The notes below the pieces were generated by a model. It searched no databases and was not told where the DNA came from. It worked only from the letters and a program-made list of their open reading frames with translations. The translations under genes and the position numbers were made by a program. A stretch of 64,000 nucleotides of DNA, taken from the NCBI RefSeq assembly GCF_007995095.1, contig NZ_VOPY01000002.1, forward strand, positions 248,001-312,000, given 5' to 3'. Shown piece by piece: positions 1 through 9,022 of the stretch (position 1 is its first letter; each line of letters opens with the position of its first letter). The stretch comes from Flavisphingopyxis soli. GTDB lineage: Bacteria > Pseudomonadota > Alphaproteobacteria > Sphingomonadales > Sphingomonadaceae.

Positions 1-21
1 GGTGTCGACGAAGAATTTCAT
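1..21 (-). CDS. Small transaldolase / fructose-6-phosphate aldolase, first 7 codons only
   Basis: Only the first seven codons are inside the window and they read MKFFVDT, the near-invariant opening of the short TalC/Fsa-type transaldolases. A GGGAG ribosome-binding site lies 7 nt before the ATG, which supports a genuine start. The family transfers or cleaves dihydroxyacetone units in the pentose-phosphate pathway. The rest of the gene lies beyond the left edge, so the assignment rests on the start motif and on its promoter region facing radA. Confidence 0.6.
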
Positions 22-126
22 GGTGCGGCTCCCGTGGCGCGGTGGATCGATTCGCCATCGCTATAGCGGGCAGGGACCGTGGGCGCACCCCACCGGGCCT
101 TTCATCTCCCCCTCCCAACCCCGTAT

Positions 127-224
127 GTCCTGAGTAGCGCCGCAGGCGCGTATCGAAGGACCTGTTTCAACCCTACCTACCCCGCGAGAGTCCTTCGATA
201 CGGCTCTTCGAGCCTACTCAGGAC
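127..224. repeat. Imperfect inverted repeat, REP-like element
   Basis: Two nested pairs of arms fold back on each other. Positions 127-137 (GTCCTGAGTAG) are the exact reverse complement of 214-224, and 150-161 (GTATCGAAGGAC) of 190-201. The element fills most of the 259-bp gap between the transaldolase start and the DUF4197 gene. From general knowledge, very similar 'CTTCGATAC...CTACTCAGGA' palindromes are scattered between genes of many sphingomonads. No second copy was seen in this window. It may act as a transcript-end hairpin or be a mobile REP/MITE-like repeat. Confidence 0.75.
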
Positions 225-280
225 GAACGGATGGGGAGAGAATTGCCCGCGTAAACAGGGGAACTGGCGAGGAGTGGCGT

Positions 281-967
281 TTACAGCACCCCGAATACCC
301 CTTGGATCAGCGCGCTGTTGCTGCTGCGCGGATTGGCGCGGATGGCGGCTTCCTCCTGGCCGATCGCGGCGTAGATGCCGTCGGATGCCTTGCGCGAAAT
401 ATCCTGCGACAGGCCGTTGAAATCGATCCCGGTGGCGAGCCGCAAGGCTTCGCTGACGACTGCCGAATCGGCGAGGCGCAGTCCTTCGCCGATCGCGGGG
501 AACATCGCGCTGACGAGGCTTTGGCCCATCACGTTGCGGAGCAGGCCGGTCGCGGCGGTCGGCCCGCCTCGAACGATTCTCAGCGCATCGGTGATGCTCA
601 TCGTGCGGATCGCGTCATAGACGAGCGGCGCAGCGCGCTCGGCACCGCGTTCGGCGGCACGATTGACCTGTAGGGTGAGGCGGTCCTTGACCGGCCCCGA
701 GGTGAGCACGCGCGACAAAATCGATCCCGCGCCGTCGCCGCCGAGCTGCGCTGGCAGCGTGATGCGTGCGACCTCGCTGTCGAAAAATCCGTTGGGCCGC
801 AGCAGATTGGCAAAGGCACGCTGCGACGAAAGCGTCAGCAGTTCGCGGATCGCATCGACCAGGCCAAAGCCGCCAAGGCCGGTCGTGCAACCGGGCAGGG
901 CAAGGATCGGCAGCGCGAGCGCGCCGCTCATCAGGCGGCGGCGTGTGAGGATTGGCAATTCGGTCAT
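281..967 (-). CDS. DUF4197 family lipoprotein
   Basis: A 228-residue protein of the DUF4197 family, whose function is not known. The N-terminus carries RRR, a hydrophobic stretch and the lipobox LPGC (Cys about residue 27), so it should be a periplasmic lipoprotein. The rest is mostly helical with repeated R/A-rich stretches typical of the family. The ATG at 967 has AAGGAAA upstream. It is divergent from radA with 65 bp between them, so both promoters must lie in that gap. Confidence 0.85.
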   Translation of the reverse strand: MTELPILTRRRLMSGALALPILALPGCTTGLGGFGLVDAIRELLTLSSQRAFANLLRPNGFFDSEVARITLPAQLGGDGAGSILSRVLTSGPVKDRLTLQVNRAAERGAERAAPLVYDAIRTMSITDALRIVRGGPTAATGLLRNVMGQSLVSAMFPAIGEGLRLADSAVVSEALRLATGIDFNGLSQDISRKASDGIYAAIGQEEAAIRANPRSSNSALIQGVFGVL

Positions 968-1032
968 AGGGTCATTTCCTTTTCGGTGGGGAAGGGCTGG
1001 CGTTCCGCCTTTGTTCCCGTTACACGCTGTGC

Positions 1033-2406
1033 ATGGCGAAACTGAAACGCAGATATGTCTGTCAAAGTTGCGGCAGCGAATCGAATCGCTGGCAGGGCCA
1101 GTGCGCCGACTGCGCCGAATGGAATTCTCTGGTCGAGGAAAAGCCCGCCACCGTCTTCGCCGCCAAGCACGATCTGCGCGCCGGCGGACGCGCGGTTACG
1201 CTCGAAGGTCTCGACGGCGATATCCCGCTGCCCGACCGGCTGCCGACCGGCATTGCCGAGCTTGATCGCGCGCTGGGTGGCGGCCTCGTCGCGGGATCGG
1301 CGACGTTGATCGGCGGCGATCCCGGCATCGGTAAATCGACGCTGCTGCTCCAGGCGGCGGCGAAGCTCGCCAGCGCGGGCCATGCGGTCGCCTATATTTC
1401 AGGCGAAGAAGCGGCCGGACAGGTGCGTATGCGCGGCGTCCGCCTCGGCCTCGGCAAGGCGCCGGTCCAGCTCGCCGCGGCGACATCGGTGCGCGATATC
1501 CTGACGACTTTTGCGAACCGGCCCGCGCCCGCGATGCTGGTGATCGATTCGATCCAGACGATGCATAGCGACCTGATCGAGGGCGCGCCCGGGACGGTCA
1601 GTCAGGTCCGCGCATCGGCGCACGAGCTGATCCGCTTTGCCAAGGAGCGCGGGACCGCGTTGATCCTCGTCGGCCATGTCACCAAGGACGGCAGCATTGC
1701 CGGGCCACGCGTGCTCGAACACATGGTCGACACGGTGATGAGCTTCGAAGGCGAACGCAGCCACCAGTATCGCATCCTGCGCGCGCTCAAGAACCGCTTC
1801 GGCGGCACCGACGAGATCGGCGTGTTCGCGATGGGCTCCGACGGGCTCGACGAAGTCACTAACCCGAGCGCGCTGTTCCTGACCGACCGGACGAGCGACG
1901 TCGCCGGCGCAACGGTGTTTCCTGCGCTAGAAGGCACGCGCCCCGTCCTCGTCGAGGTGCAGGCGCTGACCGTGCGGCTGGCGAGCGGCGCGACCCCGCG
2001 CCGCGCGGTCGTCGGCTGGGATTCGGGGCGGCTGGCAATGATCCTCGCGGTTCTCGAATCGCGCTGCGGGCTGAGCTTTTCGGCGTGCGAAGTCTATCTC
2101 AACATTGCCGGCGGCTATCGCCTGACCGACCCCGCCGCCGACCTCGCGGTTGCGGGCGCGCTGGTCTCGGCGCTTGCCGAGCGACCGGTGCCGAGCGATG
2201 CGGTGATTTTCGGCGAAGTCGCGCTGTCGGGCGAGCTGCGCCCCGTTGCCCACGCCGAGCTGCGCCAGCGCGAGGCGGCCAAATTGGGCTTCACGCGCAG
2301 CCTCGTCCCGCGCGCGGTGGCGAACAAGGGCGGACCCAAGAACAGCAACGACGTCGCCGGCTTCGCCAATCTGCAGGCATTCGTCGATCATATGCTCGGG
2401 CGGTGA
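1033..2406 (+). CDS. radA: DNA repair protein RadA
   Basis: 457 residues, the usual length. RadA is a hexameric RecA-like ATPase that drives branch migration during recombinational repair. The N-terminal zinc finger is C10-C13-C24-C27, the Walker A motif GGDPGIGKST lies at 94-103, the RadA-specific KNRFG motif is near residue 255, and the C-terminal third is the Lon-protease-like domain without a protease role. It is followed 100 bp later by cvpA on the same strand, a common pairing in alphaproteobacteria. Confidence 0.97.
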   Translation: MAKLKRRYVCQSCGSESNRWQGQCADCAEWNSLVEEKPATVFAAKHDLRAGGRAVTLEGLDGDIPLPDRLPTGIAELDRALGGGLVAGSATLIGGDPGIGKSTLLLQAAAKLASAGHAVAYISGEEAAGQVRMRGVRLGLGKAPVQLAAATSVRDILTTFANRPAPAMLVIDSIQTMHSDLIEGAPGTVSQVRASAHELIRFAKERGTALILVGHVTKDGSIAGPRVLEHMVDTVMSFEGERSHQYRILRALKNRFGGTDEIGVFAMGSDGLDEVTNPSALFLTDRTSDVAGATVFPALEGTRPVLVEVQALTVRLASGATPRRAVVGWDSGRLAMILAVLESRCGLSFSACEVYLNIAGGYRLTDPAADLAVAGALVSALAERPVPSDAVIFGEVALSGELRPVAHAELRQREAAKLGFTRSLVPRAVANKGGPKNSNDVAGFANLQAFVDHMLGR

Positions 2407-2506
2407 CGCGATGATCGATAGATCGTGTTCGGTCTTCTCGACGCTTGAGCCGACGGCCGTCGCCGCCTAATAGCGGGCGCACGCTGTAGCCGGAACGATC
2501 GCATCC

Positions 2507-3016
2507 ATGACCGCACTCGATATCCTCGTCATCCTGCTGCTCGGCTTCAATGCCACGATCGGGTTTCGTCGCGGCTTCGTCCACGAGGTTTTCGCTCTGG
2601 CTGCGCTGATCGCGGCGATCATCGTCGTGCGCCTGTTCCACGCCCCCGCCGCCGTCATCGCGCAGGATTATGTCGGCAACAGTTCGGGTGCCGCGATGCT
2701 CGCCTTTGCGATATTGTTCGGCGTGACGCTGGGCGTTGGGAAGTTCATTGCACACCGCATCGGACAGCGATCGCGCAGTTCGTTCATCGGGCCGTTCGAC
2801 CGCGCGATCGGCGTGGGGTTCGGGCTGGTCAAGGGACTGGTCATCGCGACGGTCCTATTTTTGCTCGCGAGCCTCGCCTACAACACCGTCTACGGCCGCA
2901 ACGCCGATCGCCCCGCCTGGATGACCGACAGCCGCAGCTATGCGCTGTTGAACGCGAGCGGGATCGCGATTACCGATCTGGTCGAACAACAGCGCAAGGG
3001 ACACAGCGCATCATGA
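2507..3016 (+). CDS. cvpA: CvpA family membrane protein
   Basis: 169 residues with about four hydrophobic segments (roughly 1-20, 25-45, 62-85 and 100-125) and the family-typical opening TALDILVILLLGFNATIG. CvpA proteins are inner-membrane proteins first linked to colicin V export and later to envelope stress tolerance; the biochemical role is unsettled. The stop codon overlaps the next start (ATGA at 3013-3016), so the downstream Fe-S-scaffold-like gene is probably translationally coupled. Confidence 0.9.
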   Translation: MTALDILVILLLGFNATIGFRRGFVHEVFALAALIAAIIVVRLFHAPAAVIAQDYVGNSSGAAMLAFAILFGVTLGVGKFIAHRIGQRSRSSFIGPFDRAIGVGFGLVKGLVIATVLFLLASLAYNTVYGRNADRPAWMTDSRSYALLNASGIAITDLVEQQRKGHSAS

Positions 3017-3447
3017 GCGGAGCACTCTACAATCGCGATATCATCCGGCTCGCCGCGCGGCTGGCCGATTATCCGATGCCCGATGCGCCGCAGGCACGGG
3101 TCGAGCGGCGCACCTCGGTGTGCGGCAGCCGGCTCGCTTTGGGGCTCGACCTCGACGACGGCGGCTGCGTCTGCCGCGTTGGCATCACGCCGCATCTGTG
3201 CGCGCTCGGCCAGGCATCGGCGGCCATTTTCGCCAGCCACTGCTGCGGCAAGTCGCGCGCCGAGTTGATCACCGCGCGTGACGCGATGAAGGCGTGGCTT
3301 GCCGATGGCGATGCGCCGACCCCTGACTGGCCCGAACTCGATGCGGTCGCCGATGCGCGCGCCGCGCCGTCGCGCCACGAATCGGTGATGCTCGCCTTTG
3401 AAGCGGGCGTCGAAGCGGCGTGCTGCGCTGGCGGCGAAGCCGCTTGA
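3013..3447 (+). CDS. IscU/NifU-like iron-sulfur scaffold protein, third cysteine replaced
   Basis: A 144-residue protein aligning end to end with the IscU/NifU N-terminal domain. In IscU three cysteines (37, 63, 106 in E. coli) hold the nascent cluster. Here C37 (VCGSR) and C63 (HLCALG) are present at the same numbers, but the His-Cys-Ser context of the third is His-Glu-Ser (122-124). It also has extra cysteines (52, 54, 77, 78) and a Cys pair near the C-terminus. It starts within the cvpA stop (ATGA). No isc or suf genes are nearby. It may be a scaffold variant or a delivery protein; the family call is firm, the activity is not. Confidence 0.75.
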   Translation: MSGALYNRDIIRLAARLADYPMPDAPQARVERRTSVCGSRLALGLDLDDGGCVCRVGITPHLCALGQASAAIFASHCCGKSRAELITARDAMKAWLADGDAPTPDWPELDAVADARAAPSRHESVMLAFEAGVEAACCAGGEAA

Positions 3448-3463
3448 GCGCGGAGCGGCGCTG

Positions 3464-5257
3464 ATGGACGCGCAGGCCGCAGCCGCGGCCGCGGCGAGCC
3501 AGTCGCTGCTCTATGAAGGTGTCCTGCTGCTCGGTGCGGCGCTTGTCTTCGTCATGATCTTCCGCAAGTTCGGTCTCGGCGCGGTGCTCGGCTATCTCGC
3601 CGCGGGCGCGCTGATCGGGCCGCAGGGGCTGGCGCTGGTCGGCGACGGCGAATCGAAGATGGCGATCGCCGAGATCGGCATTGTCCTCCTCCTGTTCCTC
3701 GTCGGGCTCGAGCTAAACCCCTCGCGCCTGTGGCGATTGCGCCGCGATATTTTCGGCTTCGGCTTCGCCCAGGTCATGTTGTGCGGCCTGGCGCTGTTTG
3801 CGGTTATCTATTTCACCACCGGCTTTACGCTCGCCGCAGCGATCGCGCTCGGTCTCCCGCTGGCACTGAGTTCGACCGCGCAGGTTCTGCCAGGGCTCAA
3901 GAGTTCGGGGCGGATCAACTCGCCATTTGGTGAGCGCGCCTTTTCGATCCTGCTGTTCCAGGACCTGTCGATCGTCCCGCTGATCACGATCATCGCGGCG
4001 CTGTCGCGTGCGCCCGCCGACCCCTCGGCGCCGCCGGGATGGATGCTCGGCGTCTATACGGTTGGGGCGATCGTCGGACTGGTGCTGGTCGGGCGCTTTG
4101 TCCTCAGCCCGCTGTTGCGGCTGGTCGGGCGGCTCGGCGAGCGCGAGCTGTTCGTCGTCGTCGGGCTGTTCACCGTCCTCGCCAGCGCGGCGGTGATGGA
4201 GGCACTGCACCTGTCGACCGCGCTCGGCGCGTTCATCGCCGGCGTGATGCTCGCCGATTCACCCTATCGCCACGAGATCGAAAGCGATGTCGAGCCGTTC
4301 CGCTCGATCCTGCTCGGCCTGTTCTTCCTCGCCGTCGGCATGGTCCTCGATATCCAGGCGATCATCGACAATCCGGTCTTCGTGCTGGCGATGGCGGCGG
4401 CGGTGGTGATCGTGAAGACGCTCGTCATCTATGGCCTTGCGCGATTGTGGAAGGTCGACAGCAAGCCCGCGCTCGGTCTCGCCTTGCTGCTCAGCCAGGG
4501 CGGCGAGTTCGGCTTCGTCCTGTTCGCGCAGGCGCGCGATGCGCTGCTGATCGAGAACGAGGCAGCAAGCCTGTTCGGCGCAATCGTGACGCTGTCGATG
4601 GCCTCGACCCCGTTCCTCATGATGATCGCGCGCCGGCTCGAATTTTCGGCGCCCAGGGACGATCCCGATATGGCCGATCCGGGCGAGGCCAAGCGCAACC
4701 GCGCGATTGTCGTCGGCCATGGTCGTTTCGGCCAGACCGTTGCGCAGATGCTGACTGCGGTCGACGCGTCGGTGACGCTGATCGACAAGAAGCCGCAACA
4801 GATCGAACTCAGCGAGGAATATGACGTCAAAGTCTATTTCGGCGATGGCCTGCGGCTCGATCTGCTGCGCCGCGCGGGCGCCGATCAGGCCGAGCTGATC
4901 GCGCTGTGCATCGACGACGGGGCGCTCGATCGCAAGGCGGTCGAAGCGATTGCCGAGGCCTTCCCGCAGGCGCAGTTGCTCGTCCGCGTGTTCGACCGTC
5001 GCCACCTGATCGCGATCGAACAGGCGGGGCATTGCGCGGCGGTGCGCGAGGTGTTCGAAGGCTCGATCTGCATGGGCCGGCTCGCGCTCGAGGCGCTCGA
5101 AACTACGGCCGAAGAGATCAACGACGTCGAACAGGCGTTCCGCCACAACGACCAGACGCGGCTCGACCTGCAGATCGAAAGCGGCGACCTGCACGCCGGC
5201 GACGAGCATCGTTTCCGGGTCGGCGACCGGGCACAAAGGCCCGCGGTCGAAGGCTAG
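3464..5257 (+). CDS. Kef-type monovalent cation:proton antiporter (CPA2) with TrkA-N domain
   Basis: 597 residues counted from the ATG at 3464, which has GGAG 8 nt upstream; an in-frame ATG 66 nt earlier overlaps the previous gene and lacks such a site. Residues about 15-390 form a CPA2 Na+/H+-exchanger domain of 12 or so membrane segments, with LLFLVGLELNP near residue 80. From about 410 comes a cytoplasmic Rossmann TrkA-N domain (VVGHGRFGQTVAQ) that binds NAD(H) or glutathione adducts and gates K+ efflux. It resembles KefB/KefC, but no KefF/KefG ancillary subunit is adjacent. It converges with aroB and the stop codons overlap. Confidence 0.92.
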   Translation: MDAQAAAAAAASQSLLYEGVLLLGAALVFVMIFRKFGLGAVLGYLAAGALIGPQGLALVGDGESKMAIAEIGIVLLLFLVGLELNPSRLWRLRRDIFGFGFAQVMLCGLALFAVIYFTTGFTLAAAIALGLPLALSSTAQVLPGLKSSGRINSPFGERAFSILLFQDLSIVPLITIIAALSRAPADPSAPPGWMLGVYTVGAIVGLVLVGRFVLSPLLRLVGRLGERELFVVVGLFTVLASAAVMEALHLSTALGAFIAGVMLADSPYRHEIESDVEPFRSILLGLFFLAVGMVLDIQAIIDNPVFVLAMAAAVVIVKTLVIYGLARLWKVDSKPALGLALLLSQGGEFGFVLFAQARDALLIENEAASLFGAIVTLSMASTPFLMMIARRLEFSAPRDDPDMADPGEAKRNRAIVVGHGRFGQTVAQMLTAVDASVTLIDKKPQQIELSEEYDVKVYFGDGLRLDLLRRAGADQAELIALCIDDGALDRKAVEAIAEAFPQAQLLVRVFDRRHLIAIEQAGHCAAVREVFEGSICMGRLALEALETTAEEINDVEQAFRHNDQTRLDLQIESGDLHAGDEHRFRVGDRAQRPAVEG

Positions 5258-6357
5258 GCTCGTGTCTCGTCGAGGAAGGCGGCGACGTCGTCTGGCGCAA
5301 TCCCGTTGCGCAGCACCGCGCGGCCGATGTCTTCGGCAAGGATCAGCGTCAGGCCTCCGCCAGCAGCCTTCTTGTCGCGCATCATGAACTCGACGATCTG
5401 GCGAGAGTCCGCTTGGCCGATCGCATCGGGAATGCGCGTCGATAGTCCCGCATCGTCAATATGCGCCGAGACGCGCCGCGCGACGGCAGGATCGCACAGG
5501 CCGATCCGCGCCGAATAGGCATAGGCCAGCGCCATGCCCGCCGCGACGGCTTCACCGTGGAGCAAGGCGCCGTCATATCCGGCGAGCGCTTCGAAGGCGT
5601 GGCCGAAGCTGTGGCCGAGATTGAGCAGCGCGCGGGTGCCCGCGGTATCGTCCTCGTCGGCTTCGACGATGCGCGCCTTGGCCGCCACGCAGCGAGAGAT
5701 CGCGTGCGACAGGGCGTCAGGATTGCGCGCCATGATATCCGTCACATTGGCTTCGCAAAAAGCATAGAAGTCCGCGTCGCCGATCAGCCCGTATTTGACG
5801 ATCTCGGCATAGCCCGCGCGCATTTCGCGCTCCGGCAATGTGGCGAGGCAGCCGGGATCGATCAGCACGAGGCGCGGCTGGTGGAAGCTGCCCGCCATGT
5901 TCTTGCCAGCCTTCGTATCGACCGCGACCTTGCCGCCGACGCTGCTGTCGACCTGGGCGACGAGCGAGGTCGGGATCTGGACGATCGGCACGCCGCGCAG
6001 GTGCAGCGCGGCCGCCATGCCGGCCAGATCACCGACGACGCCGCCGCCGAGCGCGACGATCGCTTCGCCGCGCTGGACGCCGCGCGCCGCGAACGCGTCG
6101 CACAAAGCGGCAAGCTGATCCCAAGATTTGCTCGCTTCGCCCGCGGGCACCACGATCGGATCGATGGCAATGCCCGCCTTGTCTAGCGATGCGGCAAGCC
6201 GCGGCAGTTGAGCGCGCGCGACATTGTCATCGGTGACGACGGCGATGCGGGCGTTGCGCGCGTCGCTGGCGAGAAAATCGGCTGCGCGGTCGAGCAGGCC
6301 CGGAGCGATCAGTATGTCGCTGCGGCGCGATCCTAGGTCGACGGTCAGCCTTTCCAT
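5254..6357 (-). CDS. aroB: 3-dehydroquinate synthase
   Basis: 367 residues. AroB converts DAHP to 3-dehydroquinate, step two of the shikimate pathway, using NAD+ and a divalent metal. The signature ALGGGVVGDLAGMAA, then VAQVDSSVGGKVAVD and GKNMAGSFHQP, form the NAD and substrate sites; NLGHSFGHAFE holds metal-ligand histidines. The start overlaps the end of aroK by 13 nt, so aroK-aroB is a coupled operon transcribed leftward. Confidence 0.98.
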   Translation of the reverse strand: MERLTVDLGSRRSDILIAPGLLDRAADFLASDARNARIAVVTDDNVARAQLPRLAASLDKAGIAIDPIVVPAGEASKSWDQLAALCDAFAARGVQRGEAIVALGGGVVGDLAGMAAALHLRGVPIVQIPTSLVAQVDSSVGGKVAVDTKAGKNMAGSFHQPRLVLIDPGCLATLPEREMRAGYAEIVKYGLIGDADFYAFCEANVTDIMARNPDALSHAISRCVAAKARIVEADEDDTAGTRALLNLGHSFGHAFEALAGYDGALLHGEAVAAGMALAYAYSARIGLCDPAVARRVSAHIDDAGLSTRIPDAIGQADSRQIVEFMMRDKKAAGGGLTLILAEDIGRAVLRNGIAPDDVAAFLDETRA

Positions 6358-6941
6358 GCGGCAAGCTCCGTCAGGATGCTGGAGATCGTCCGGTCGTGGG
6401 GCGCCTGGCTCGATTCGACACGGATATCGGCCTGTGCATAGATCGGCAGGCGTTTTTCGGCGAGCGCGCCGAGCAGGGTCAGCGGATCGTCGCCGCGCAG
6501 CAACGGGCGGGTATCACGCCTGACGACGCGTTCGGCCAGCACGGCAAGGTCGGCGTCAAGCCAGACGCTGATCCCTCGCGCCGCGATCAAGGCGCGCGTT
6601 TCGGGATCGATGAACGCGCCGCCGCCGGTTGCCAGCACGATCGGCTCGCTGTCGAGCAGGCGGGCGATGACGCGGCGTTCGCCGTCGCGAAACTCTTCCT
6701 CGCCATAGCGTTCGAACATGTCGGCAATCGCCATGTCGGCGGCATGTTCGATCTCGCTGTCGGCATCGACGAAGCGGCGCTTGAGGACGCGCGCCAGGCG
6801 GCGCCCGACGGTCGTCTTGCCCGCGCCCATCAGTCCGACGAGGACGATCGTCCGCGATGCGACCGCTGGCGGCAATGGGCCGACCGCATTCGCCGCACGC
6901 GTGGGCGAAGGTTGGGGGCTGGTTTTCGGGTTCCGCTGCAT
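6345..6941 (-). CDS. aroK: Shikimate kinase
   Basis: 198 residues from the ATG at 6941; upstream extension in the same frame would run into the divergent 44-residue gene and has no family similarity. It phosphorylates shikimate at O-3. The P-loop GLMGAGKT is at 36-43, the substrate-binding acidic motif DADSEIE follows, then GEEEFRDGER and the ATGGGAF glycine motif, and RPLL in the lid region. About 30 residues precede the core, slightly longer than E. coli AroK. It is the first gene of aroK-aroB. Confidence 0.96.
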   Translation of the reverse strand: MQRNPKTSPQPSPTRAANAVGPLPPAVASRTIVLVGLMGAGKTTVGRRLARVLKRRFVDADSEIEHAADMAIADMFERYGEEEFRDGERRVIARLLDSEPIVLATGGGAFIDPETRALIAARGISVWLDADLAVLAERVVRRDTRPLLRGDDPLTLLGALAEKRLPIYAQADIRVESSQAPHDRTISSILTELAAWKG

Positions 6942-7047
6942 GGATGCGCCCGCTATAGCTTTGCCATCGCGGCGGGCAAAGCTTTTGACCGACGACTGGC
7001 ACCAAGCACGCGCCGCCGCATTTCTGTTCCGCCACCCCGGGGGTATC

Positions 7048-7182
7048 ATGTCGCGTTCGCTCGTAATCATTTTGTTGTTGCTGGTGCTGCTCGTCGGCGG
7101 CCTGTTCTTCTTTGCCTCGCGCAACGGCGAACAGCCGGTGAGCCGCATCGAAACCCCGGTCCAGGCCGCTCCGGCGAAATAA
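7048..7182 (+). CDS. Small single-pass membrane peptide, 44 residues
   Basis: Starts MSRSLVII, then a very hydrophobic Leu/Val/Phe-rich span at about 5-24, then a polar tail (NGEQPVSRIETPVQAAPAK). A G-rich stretch (GGGGGT) precedes the ATG. The stop is 10 nt before the next start, so it is probably co-transcribed with the 604-residue exported protein. It is divergent from aroK. Function is unknown; it may be an accessory membrane subunit of its neighbour. I support it as a gene from its clear membrane-protein composition and spacing, not from known homology. Confidence 0.6.
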   Translation: MSRSLVIILLLLVLLVGGLFFFASRNGEQPVSRIETPVQAAPAK

Positions 7183-7192
7183 GCGCAGCGCA

Positions 7193-9007
7193 ATGACATC
7201 CGCTCCATCGGTCAATTCGTCCCGTCGTCGGCGCCTGGCGCTCGGCCTGTCGGGTGTAGCGTTGATCGCGCTGTCGCTGTCGGGGCCCGTCGCCAGCCAG
7301 GAATCGCTGCTGCCCCCGGGCTTTGGCGAGACGCCGGCTCCGACGCCCGCACCCGCGCCGCGACCCGCACCTGCGCCGACGCCGAGCGCTCCGTCGAATC
7401 CGGGGACAACGCCCGCACCGTCCCCTGCAACCAGCGAGGATGTCTCGGGCGAAACCGGCACCGACGAAGGCGACCAGAGCGACGTGCCTGCAGCGGTACG
7501 CTATGACCTGCCACCATCGGCGCGCCGCAGTCTCGACCAGTTCGGACCGCTCGGCACCGACGTCGGCGGGCTTGCCCCCGATGCGTTCGGCGCGAGCGGC
7601 GGCGAATATCTCAGCATCCTGATGCGCGAAACGCAGGCGCCGATCGCCTCGCGCTGGGCGTCGATCCTGCTCCGCCGCACGCTATTGTCCGATGTCGCCA
7701 CGCCTGCGACGATCAATGGCGCCGACTGGGCTGCGGCGCGCGCCTCGTTGCTGCTCAGGATGGGTGATGCGCGCGGCGCGCAGGCGATCGTCCAGTCGAT
7801 CGACAGCGACAACGCGACGCCGCGCCTGCTCAACGTTGCGCTGGGCACCGCAATGGCCAACGCCGATCCGGCAGGCCTGTGCCCGCTGGTCGACCAGGGG
7901 CTGAGCAAGACCAAGGACAAGCGCTGGGAAGTGGCGCGCAGCATGTGCGCCGCGATGGCGGGCGAGGCAGGTATCGCGTCGAGCACGATCGACCGGCTGC
8001 GCCGACGCGAGGGCGAGACGATCGATATCTTGCTGGCGCAGCGGATCGTCGGCGCGGGGGCCGCCGGGCGCCGGTCGGTGACCGTCCAGTGGGACAATGT
8101 CGACAAGCTCGACGGCTGGCGCTTCGGTCTCGCGACTGCCGCGGGGCTCGATATCCCCGACCGGCTGACGCAGAATTTCAACGCCCGGATGCGCGCATGG
8201 CGGATGGCGGCGGCAATGACGCCGATCGACGCGCGCGTCAGCGATGCCAAGGCCGCCGCGAGCATCGGTATCCTCTCGAACCGTGCCTATGGCGATCTCA
8301 TCGGCTTTGCCGCGCGCAGCGGCGACCGCGGCGAGGCAACGCTCGCGCTCGCCGACGACCTGCGCACCGCCTTTGCCGATCGCCGGACGGCGAACCGGCT
8401 GGCGGCGTTGCGCGATATCTGGGGCGATGACGCGCACGGCAATGCCTATGGTGCCTACGTCCTCACCGCGCGTGCGGCGGCAACGATGCCGGTATCGGGC
8501 GACTATGGCGACGACGCCGCCCCGCTGATCGCGTCGATGCTGACCGGCGGCTTCGATACCGTGGCCGCGCGCTGGGCCAAGGCGCTCGACGAGGGGAGCC
8601 CGGCCTGGGCGATGGTGGCGCTCGCCGCGCCCAATGGCGGCATCGTGTCGTCGGGATCGATCGACAGTTTCAGCGGCGACGACAAGAGCGCCGAGCAACT
8701 CGCGACACGCTTCCTCGTCGCCGGTCTCGCCGGCCTCGGCCGGATCGATGACGGCACCGCGAGCAAATGGGCGCAGGATCTGGCGCTCGACCTGGGTCAG
8801 CAGACGCGCTGGTCGCGCGCAATCGATGCCGCCGCCTCGCGCGGCGAACCCGGTACCGTCGCGGTGCTGACCGCGGTCGGCATGCAGGGCAGGGGCTGGG
8901 ACAAGGTCAGCCCGCGCCACCTGTTCCACATCGTCCGTGCTCTGCGTCAGGTCGGTCTCGAGCCCGAGGCGCGCATGATTGCGGCCGAAGCCATTGCGCG
9001 AAGCTAG
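7193..9007 (+). CDS. Exported protein of unknown function with proline-rich linker
   Basis: 604 residues. An Arg-rich N-terminus is followed by a hydrophobic segment (about 15-32) and a likely signal-peptidase site near VASQ. Residues about 45-75 are a Pro/Ala linker (PTPAPAPRPAPAPTP), then an acidic stretch. The remaining 480 residues are Ala-rich and look all-helical, possibly a TPR/Sel1-like solenoid, with no catalytic motif I recognise. It probably sits in the periplasm. It lies between the 44-residue peptide and xerD, both on the same strand and 10-15 nt away, so a three-gene operon is likely. I do not recognise the family. Confidence 0.75.
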   Translation: MTSAPSVNSSRRRRLALGLSGVALIALSLSGPVASQESLLPPGFGETPAPTPAPAPRPAPAPTPSAPSNPGTTPAPSPATSEDVSGETGTDEGDQSDVPAAVRYDLPPSARRSLDQFGPLGTDVGGLAPDAFGASGGEYLSILMRETQAPIASRWASILLRRTLLSDVATPATINGADWAAARASLLLRMGDARGAQAIVQSIDSDNATPRLLNVALGTAMANADPAGLCPLVDQGLSKTKDKRWEVARSMCAAMAGEAGIASSTIDRLRRREGETIDILLAQRIVGAGAAGRRSVTVQWDNVDKLDGWRFGLATAAGLDIPDRLTQNFNARMRAWRMAAAMTPIDARVSDAKAAASIGILSNRAYGDLIGFAARSGDRGEATLALADDLRTAFADRRTANRLAALRDIWGDDAHGNAYGAYVLTARAAATMPVSGDYGDDAAPLIASMLTGGFDTVAARWAKALDEGSPAWAMVALAAPNGGIVSSGSIDSFSGDDKSAEQLATRFLVAGLAGLGRIDDGTASKWAQDLALDLGQQTRWSRAIDAAASRGEPGTVAVLTAVGMQGRGWDKVSPRHLFHIVRALRQVGLEPEARMIAAEAIARS

Positions 9008-9022
9008 GCGCGCGCGGACGCG

